Shown piece after piece: positions 14,785 through 18,808 of a stretch of 18,808 nt of DNA (positions are counted from its first letter, which is position 1; each line of letters begins with the position of its first letter). The position numbers and the translations under genes were made by a program. The DNA lies in assembly GCA_938045215.1 (NCBI GenBank), contig CALINF010000017.1:1-18808 (forward strand), written 5' to 3'. The notes beneath the pieces are model-generated. The model worked only from the letters and a program-made list of their open reading frames with translations, searched no databases and had not been told where the DNA came from. The stretch comes from an uncultured Halieaceae bacterium. GTDB lineage: Bacteria; Pseudomonadota; Gammaproteobacteria; Pseudomonadales; Halieaceae.

Positions 14785-15308
14785 TGAAAAGCCCAATGAC
14801 AATAGCAGCCGCAGTGCTGACTTTCCTTCTGACGCAGACGAGCAATGCACAACCTCCTTTTGACTGCATGAACTCCGAGGCGCATCGCGCTTTTGACTTC
14901 TGGTTGGGGCAGTGGGAAGTCCATGATCCCAATGGCGCGCCTCAGGGCCGCAACCAGATTGTGTCGGTACAAAATGGCTGTGCCATTGAGGAGCACTGGA
15001 CCAGTGTGCAAGGCGGCAGCGGACAGAGTATCAACTACTACCATCCCGGAAGGTCTCAGTGGCATCAGCTGTGGACCGACGGCGGCGCCAGCATTATTGA
15101 TATCAGCGGGAATCTACAGGGCAAGAACATGATGCTGGAAGGCACAATATTCTATCTCAAGCCGGGCATCGAGCGGCCATTTCGCGGCTCCTGGAGCCCG
15201 CTTGAAGACGGGCGTGTGCGACAGTTCTTTGAGCAAAAGGATGCAAAGGGCCAGTGGCAGACCTGGTTCGACGGCTACTACACTCGCAATGAGGCCGCTA
15301 CACCCTGA
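14784..15308 (+). CDS. Exported protein of unknown function, possibly DUF1579-like
   Basis: A 174-residue protein with a Sec signal peptide (MKSPMTIAAAVLTFLLTQTSNA, cleavage after residue 22) and no lipobox. The mature part is beta-rich with a repeating pattern (AFDFWLGQWEVHDPNG, GCAIEEHWTSVQGG, SINYYHPGRSQWHQLWTDG, then FRGSWSPLEDGRVRQFFEQK). This resembles lipocalin-like proteins that quantify around an FW-G-W-V motif, such as the DUF1579 group, but I am not certain of the family name. Two cysteines (in FDCMN and NGCAI) could form a periplasmic disulfide. Its ATG overlaps the DUF924 stop, so the two genes are probably in one transcript. The function is unknown. Confidence 0.8.
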   Translation: MKSPMTIAAAVLTFLLTQTSNAQPPFDCMNSEAHRAFDFWLGQWEVHDPNGAPQGRNQIVSVQNGCAIEEHWTSVQGGSGQSINYYHPGRSQWHQLWTDGGASIIDISGNLQGKNMMLEGTIFYLKPGIERPFRGSWSPLEDGRVRQFFEQKDAKGQWQTWFDGYYTRNEAATP

Positions 15309-15419
15309 TATAGCCCCATTTTCCAACCAGCTTTACCTGATCGAGCTTGAACCGCCACTGGCAACCGGGCACCCTCGCTCTCGAATCCATCAACTTATCC
15401 ATTAACAGAGAGAAACTGC

Positions 15420-16718
15420 ATGTCCAACGACTTCTCAGGCGTTCAACTGCTGCTGACCGGAAACGAGATCATGAGTGGCGACACCATAGACTCAAACTCG
15501 GCAATGATCGCCCAGCGCCTGTCTGAACTGGCGATCAGCGTTCATCGCAAGGTAACCGTGGGTGACGATCAAGGCCTGCTGGTACGCGAGCTGTCTCCTA
15601 TGACAGAAGCGGCGGAGCTGGTAATCGTCAATGGTGGCCTGGGCCCAACGGTAGACGACCTCACCGCAGAGATACTGGCGGAAGTAGCGGGCGTAGCGGT
15701 GGTCGAACATCCAGGCGCTCTCGCACACCTTCAGAGCTGGTGTGGCCAACGCAATCTGCCCTTGAATGACGCGAACTACAAACAGGCGTTACTGCCAGAG
15801 GGTTGCAGCCTGATAGATAACCCTATCGGCAGTGCCGTGGGGTTTGAAATGACTATTAACGGGTGTCGGGTCTTGTGCACACCCGGAGTGCCATCCGAGC
15901 TTCGGGCTATGCTGGACTGGATTGTCGGGGATCTCGGCGCAGCGCTGGACCGACCATCTGAGCGTAATATTTTGCGCTTACAGACATTCGGACTGGGCGA
16001 GTCCAGTGCCCAGCAACTCATTGCCGATCACCTCGACAACTGGCCTGACGACGTTGACCTTGGTTTTCGCGCGGGCGCACCGCAAATGGAAATTAAACTG
16101 ACAATCGATGATGCCTCTGCAGCGGCGCAACAGCGCGACTGCCGGCTAAAGCTTGAAGCGCTGTTTGGCGATCACATTATCGGTGAGGGTGATGCCCAGC
16201 TTGCGCAAGTTGTGCTGGAGTTGCTTAAGCAGCGCAACCAAACACTCGCGACGGCAGAATCGTGCACCGGGGGACTGATTGCCTCAATGCTGACCCGGAT
16301 TCCGGGATCATCAGCAGGCTTTCATGCTGGGCTGGTTACCTATTCAAACGAGATGAAAACGTCTCTGCTGGGGGTAGATGCCAATCTGCTCACTGAACAT
16401 GGCGCTGTAAGCGAGCCGGTTGTGATAGCAATGGCAGAAGGTGCACTGGCTCGCGCCAACGCCAATTACGCCATCGCGGTGTCGGGTATTGCCGGCCCCG
16501 ATGGTGGCACCCCCGAAAAGCCGGTTGGTACAGTCTGGCTGGCTTGGGGTAGCCCCGGGTCGATACGCACGCGCTGCCTGTGCTGGCCAGTAGAGCGCTC
16601 GCTCTTCCAGACCATGATTGCAGCGGCTGGTCTGGACATGATCCGCAGAACTCTCCTTGGAATCGATGACGAACCTCGCTACTTTAGTCAGAGAAGTGCA
16701 AAGGGTTCGGCTCGCTAG
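15420..16718 (+). CDS. cinA: CinA family protein with PncC-type nicotinamide-nucleotide amidohydrolase domain
   Basis: A 432-residue two-domain protein. The N-terminal molybdopterin-binding-like COG1058 domain (about 5-180) has LLLTGNEIMSGDTIDSNSA, ELVIVNGGLGPTVDDLTAE and VLCTPGVPSELRAML; in related proteins this domain is an ADP-ribose pyrophosphatase. The C-terminal CinA domain (about 255-420) has ATAESCTGGLIASMLTRIPG with the nucleophile-type Ser281, AVSGIAGPDGGTPEKPVGTV and an intervening GLVTYSNEMK. This is the NMN deamidase domain that recycles nicotinamide mononucleotide for NAD synthesis. The start is ATG 15420 with GAGAG seven bases upstream. Its stop codon overlaps that of pdxH in a shared CTAG. 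The last 15 residues or so (YFSQRSAKGSAR) diverge from the family. Function in competence, the origin of the name, is not implied. Confidence 0.93.
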   Translation: MSNDFSGVQLLLTGNEIMSGDTIDSNSAMIAQRLSELAISVHRKVTVGDDQGLLVRELSPMTEAAELVIVNGGLGPTVDDLTAEILAEVAGVAVVEHPGALAHLQSWCGQRNLPLNDANYKQALLPEGCSLIDNPIGSAVGFEMTINGCRVLCTPGVPSELRAMLDWIVGDLGAALDRPSERNILRLQTFGLGESSAQQLIADHLDNWPDDVDLGFRAGAPQMEIKLTIDDASAAAQQRDCRLKLEALFGDHIIGEGDAQLAQVVLELLKQRNQTLATAESCTGGLIASMLTRIPGSSAGFHAGLVTYSNEMKTSLLGVDANLLTEHGAVSEPVVIAMAEGALARANANYAIAVSGIAGPDGGTPEKPVGTVWLAWGSPGSIRTRCLCWPVERSLFQTMIAAAGLDMIRRTLLGIDDEPRYFSQRSAKGSAR

Positions 16719-17353
16719 GGCTGCAGCTGGCGAATCTCCCAGTTGCCATCATCAAGCGCATAATAGCGAAAGCGGTCGTGCAAGCGGTTTGCACCGCCCT
16801 GCCAGAACTCTATTTGCTGCGGCACCACCCGGTATCCGCCCCAGAAGTCGGGCATGGGAATCTCACCATTGCCAAACTTCTCACGCATCGCCGCCATTTG
16901 TTTTTCAAGCAGCGCACGCGTTGAAATGCTTCGACTCTGACGCGACGCCCACGCAGCCAACTGACTCTCCCGCGGTCGTGTAAGGAAGTAACGAGCAGAG
17001 GCCGCTACTGACATGGCCTCGACAACCCCGCCAACAATGACCTGTCGATCCAGGGCGTTCCAGGGAAACAAGAGCGATACCTGAGGGTTTGCTGCGATAG
17101 CCGCGGCCTTGTCGCTGCCGTGGTTGGTATAAAAAACAAACCCTTTCTCTGACACACCCTTGAGTAATACGAGTCGTTGCCAGGGCCGCCCCTGTTCGTC
17201 GACTGTGCTCAGAGACATGGCCGTGGGATCCGCAAGACCGCCGGTCACCGCCTGTTCCAACCAGCGCTCGAACTGTGCAATCGGATGCTTGTCCAGCATA
17301 TCCCGAGTCAAACCGCCCGCAAGGTATTCTCGTCTGAAATCCTCGTATTCCAC
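16715..17353 (-). CDS. pdxH: Pyridoxine/pyridoxamine 5'-phosphate oxidase
   Basis: FMN-dependent oxidase converting pyridoxine or pyridoxamine 5'-phosphate to pyridoxal 5'-phosphate. It shows FERWLEQAV, DPTAMSLSTVDEQG, the FMN-binding QRLVLLKGV and FVFYTNHGSDKAAAI, then SLLFPWNALDRQV, RPRESQLAAWASRQS, and the C-terminal WGGYRVVPQQIEFWQGGANRLHDR, which ends in the usual Arg. The gene is convergent with cinA and shares its stop codon bases. I chose GTG 17353-17351, preceded by AGG eight bases upstream; a TTG two codons earlier (17359) has only a 2-base spacing. Length is 212-214 residues, close to E. coli (218). Confidence 0.95.
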   Translation of the reverse strand: MEYEDFRREYLAGGLTRDMLDKHPIAQFERWLEQAVTGGLADPTAMSLSTVDEQGRPWQRLVLLKGVSEKGFVFYTNHGSDKAAAIAANPQVSLLFPWNALDRQVIVGGVVEAMSVAASARYFLTRPRESQLAAWASRQSRSISTRALLEKQMAAMREKFGNGEIPMPDFWGGYRVVPQQIEFWQGGANRLHDRFRYYALDDGNWEIRQLQP

Positions 17354-17418
17354 CGGCAATGCCTGCTAGTCTCAAAACCACCATACTAGCCACACCTTCG
17401 AGGTAAGCAAAGCAGCTA

Positions 17419-18021
17419 ATGGACGAGGCACCGACAATTCGCGCAGCCGGCAGCGTCGATCTCGACTTGCTGGTGGAAATCCTAAGCAACAGCTTCGAAC
17501 ATGACCCTGTCATGAACTGGGTGATTCCCAGCACTACGTTATATTCCGATTTCTTTCGATTGATCATTCGCGACATCTACGTGCCCCGTGGCATCGTGCA
17601 TGTCGAGGAAACCGGCCGCGGCGCGAGTCTGTGGCTACCTCCTGGCGAACGGTTTGAGCTGCCGCCACAGTGGGCCCTGCTGCAGATGCTGGGTCAATTG
17701 GTATTGCGCAAGGGGTTGAGACCGCTCGCTCGCATGCGCGAGCAAAGCGCGCTGTTTGCGCAATACAGGCCCCGCGAGCCTCACTTCTACCTTCAGTTCG
17801 TGGGATGCAAGCAGGAGCATCAAGGCGAAGGGGTCGGTTCGGCGCTGCTGAAACACGGAACCCGGCTCTGCGATGAACAGGCGATGCCTGCTTATCTGGA
17901 GAGCTCCAATGAGGTTAATGTGCCGCTATACCTGCGGCATGGATTCGAGGTCATCGCCCAGGCGCCTGTTGGAACCGAGGGGCCTCGCGCCTGGTTTATG
18001 TGGCGTGAGGCCAAGCGCTAG
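17419..18021 (+). CDS. GNAT family N-acetyltransferase
   Basis: A 200-residue acetyl-CoA-dependent acetyltransferase. The GNAT motif A is seen in HFYLQFVGCKQEHQGEGVGSALL, with the acetyl-CoA loop QGEGVG at 135-140. Motif B-like VPLYLRHGFEVIAQ follows, with the typical Tyr and GF. The N-terminus carries an EILSNSFEHDPVMNWVIP segment seen in GNATs acting on small molecules. The substrate cannot be inferred. The start is ATG 17419; no strong Shine-Dalgarno is seen immediately upstream (GAGG lies 15 bases away). It is divergent from pdxH across about 65 bp and its stop is 8 bp from the convergent lipoprotein gene. Confidence 0.9.
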   Translation: MDEAPTIRAAGSVDLDLLVEILSNSFEHDPVMNWVIPSTTLYSDFFRLIIRDIYVPRGIVHVEETGRGASLWLPPGERFELPPQWALLQMLGQLVLRKGLRPLARMREQSALFAQYRPREPHFYLQFVGCKQEHQGEGVGSALLKHGTRLCDEQAMPAYLESSNEVNVPLYLRHGFEVIAQAPVGTEGPRAWFMWREAKR

Positions 18022-18029
18022 TTTATCGC

Positions 18030-18572
18030 TCAGGAAGGCGGAAAGCCGACAAACATGGCCGTAATCGCTTCCTGCCGTCTCTTTGGATCCGGCTCTGACT
18101 GCAGGCGAGCTTCGATAATTCCACGCCATACAGACTGGTTCCGCAGCGGGTCGATCATATCAACGATAAACGTACCCTGGGTATATTGGCGCACACTCAC
18201 GTCTGACACCGCAGGACCACAACGCCAGCAGTTGTAGTAACTCATGGAGTTATAGCTGCGCACGTCAGTGCGCTCCTGAGTTACCAGATGCCATGACACC
18301 AACAAATCGGCCCTTGAGGTATCGTCGATCACCTCGTATCCGCGCGCTTGCAAGGCCATACCCAGATCGTCCTTTGTGCGTTCAACCTGCATATCGCTGA
18401 TACGAATTGTTTTGGGGTCAGTGCGATCGAACGGCGCGAATGCCAGGGTTTTTACTTTCTGAAAATCGTAACTGCGATCGAAATCGGTCGTTGCTTCAAT
18501 CGGTGTTGCACACCCATTCAGCAGTGTCAAAGCTGCGGCAAGCGCCAGCATTCTCGCTACTATATTGTTCAT
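18030..18572 (-). CDS. DUF4136 lipoprotein
   Basis: A 180-residue predicted outer-envelope lipoprotein of the DUF4136 family. The start chosen is ATG 18572-18570, preceded by AGGA eight bases upstream; an ATG three codons earlier (18581) sits directly on the AGGA. The signal peptide ends in lipobox LLNGC with Cys21. The body shows the family pattern: TTDFDRSYDFQKVKTLAFAP, then RGYEVIDDTSRADLLVSWHLVTQE and TFIVDMIDPLRNQSVWRGIIEA. The central SYYNCWRCG has two cysteines that could form a disulfide. Function is unknown. It is convergent with the GNAT gene and lies downstream of the partial gene at the right edge on the same strand, with a gap of 34 bp to that gene's stop. Confidence 0.9.
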   Translation of the reverse strand: MNNIVARMLALAAALTLLNGCATPIEATTDFDRSYDFQKVKTLAFAPFDRTDPKTIRISDMQVERTKDDLGMALQARGYEVIDDTSRADLLVSWHLVTQERTDVRSYNSMSYYNCWRCGPAVSDVSVRQYTQGTFIVDMIDPLRNQSVWRGIIEARLQSEPDPKRRQEAITAMFVGFPPS

Positions 18573-18606
18573 GGCATCCATCCTGTCTCAAAGGTTCGCA
18601 TTATAG

Positions 18607-18808
18607 TCAATCAGGCGTCGAAGGATAGACAGGCGCTCGCTGCGCCACTGCCGGGATCTGCGGAAAGGGATACAGCTCATGCCAATCCTTGCCCAGTTTC
18701 GTGGCAATACTCACCCCCCGAACTTGCCGGTGGACATCCTCCATTGCATCGAGTAACTCAGACTCGCTTGCCTGGCCGGCTGTCACCGCTGCCTCCATGA
18801 TTCCCTCG
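18607..18808 (-). CDS. C-terminal end of an unidentified protein, 5'-truncated by window edge
   Basis: An open frame that continues off the right edge and ends at TGA 18609-18607. The last 66 or so visible residues (EGIMEAAVTAGQASESELLD, later DWHELYPFPQIPAVAQR) contain an acidic helix followed by a Pro-rich tail (APVYPSTPD). An internal ATG exists at 18798, but the frame is open upstream of it, so the gene probably starts outside the window. I do not recognise the family. It is 34 bp upstream of the DUF4136 lipoprotein start, on the same strand, so the two may be co-transcribed. Confidence 0.6.
   Translation of the reverse strand, partial: EGIMEAAVTAGQASESELLDAMEDVHRQVRGVSIATKLGKDWHELYPFPQIPAVAQRAPVYPSTPD

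Noticed and set aside
16905..17576. 223-residue minus-strand open frame overlapping pdxH and the GNAT gene
   Set aside because: Wrong frame relative to PdxH, and its product shows none of the family motifs seen in the correct frame.
1..18808. CRISPR arrays, tRNA/rRNA genes, insertion sequences or defence islands
   Set aside because: No regularly spaced repeats, tRNA-like signatures, transposase motifs or recognisable defence proteins were seen on either strand by eye.

Overview
The window looks like ordinary chromosomal housekeeping DNA from a gammaproteobacterium. The RNase II, CinA, PdxH, FklB, MsrC and Psd proteins all read closest to enterobacterial/pseudomonad-type sequences that I recall. 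The mix of genes (PIN-PhoH, DUF924, DUF4136, a solitary CysH, many exported envelope proteins) fits a marine Cellvibrionales/Halieaceae-like bacterium. That lineage guess is inference, not something the sequence proves. There are no insertion sequences, integrases, tRNA or rRNA genes, CRISPR arrays, phage genes or defence genes, and no abrupt change in composition. About 21 protein genes pack the window on both strands.

Layout from left to right. (1) The minus-strand psd gene (phosphatidylserine decarboxylase) runs off the left edge. Divergent from it, 48 bp away, is a plus-strand exported, beta-rich putative outer-membrane protein (864-1859). (2) A minus-strand PIN-PhoH ATPase/RNase (1967-3403) and a plus-strand RNase II (3853-5967) lie head to head across a 449-bp gene-free region. 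(3) A minus-strand run follows, in transcription order: msrC (free methionine-R-sulfoxide reductase), a transglutaminase-like/TPR lipoprotein, an exported SYLF-domain protein, asnS, and a small unknown protein that meets the rnb tail. (4) Divergent from msrC is a 43-aa single-pass membrane protein gene (10504-10635) with a strong Shine-Dalgarno. The gap between them holds a perfect FNR/Anr-type box. (5) A second minus-strand run, in transcription order: fklB, an iron-type alcohol dehydrogenase, an orphan ParA-family ATPase, and cysH. (6) On the plus strand lie a DUF924 gene coupled by TAATG to an exported protein gene, then cinA. cinA is convergent with pdxH, and the two stop codons share one CTAG. 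(7) A GNAT acetyltransferase, a DUF4136 lipoprotein, and the C-terminal end of an unidentified gene running off the right edge.

Functionally the window covers envelope lipid synthesis and envelope proteins, RNA turnover (PhoH, RNase II), translation (AsnS), sulfur and redox metabolism (CysH, MsrC), protein folding (FklB), and cofactor metabolism (PdxH, CinA/PncC-type amidase). I found no convincing undescribed multi-gene system. The most interesting items are the small membrane protein with its FNR-like box, the long region between two RNA-metabolism genes, the orphan ParA, and the transglutaminase-TPR lipoprotein.
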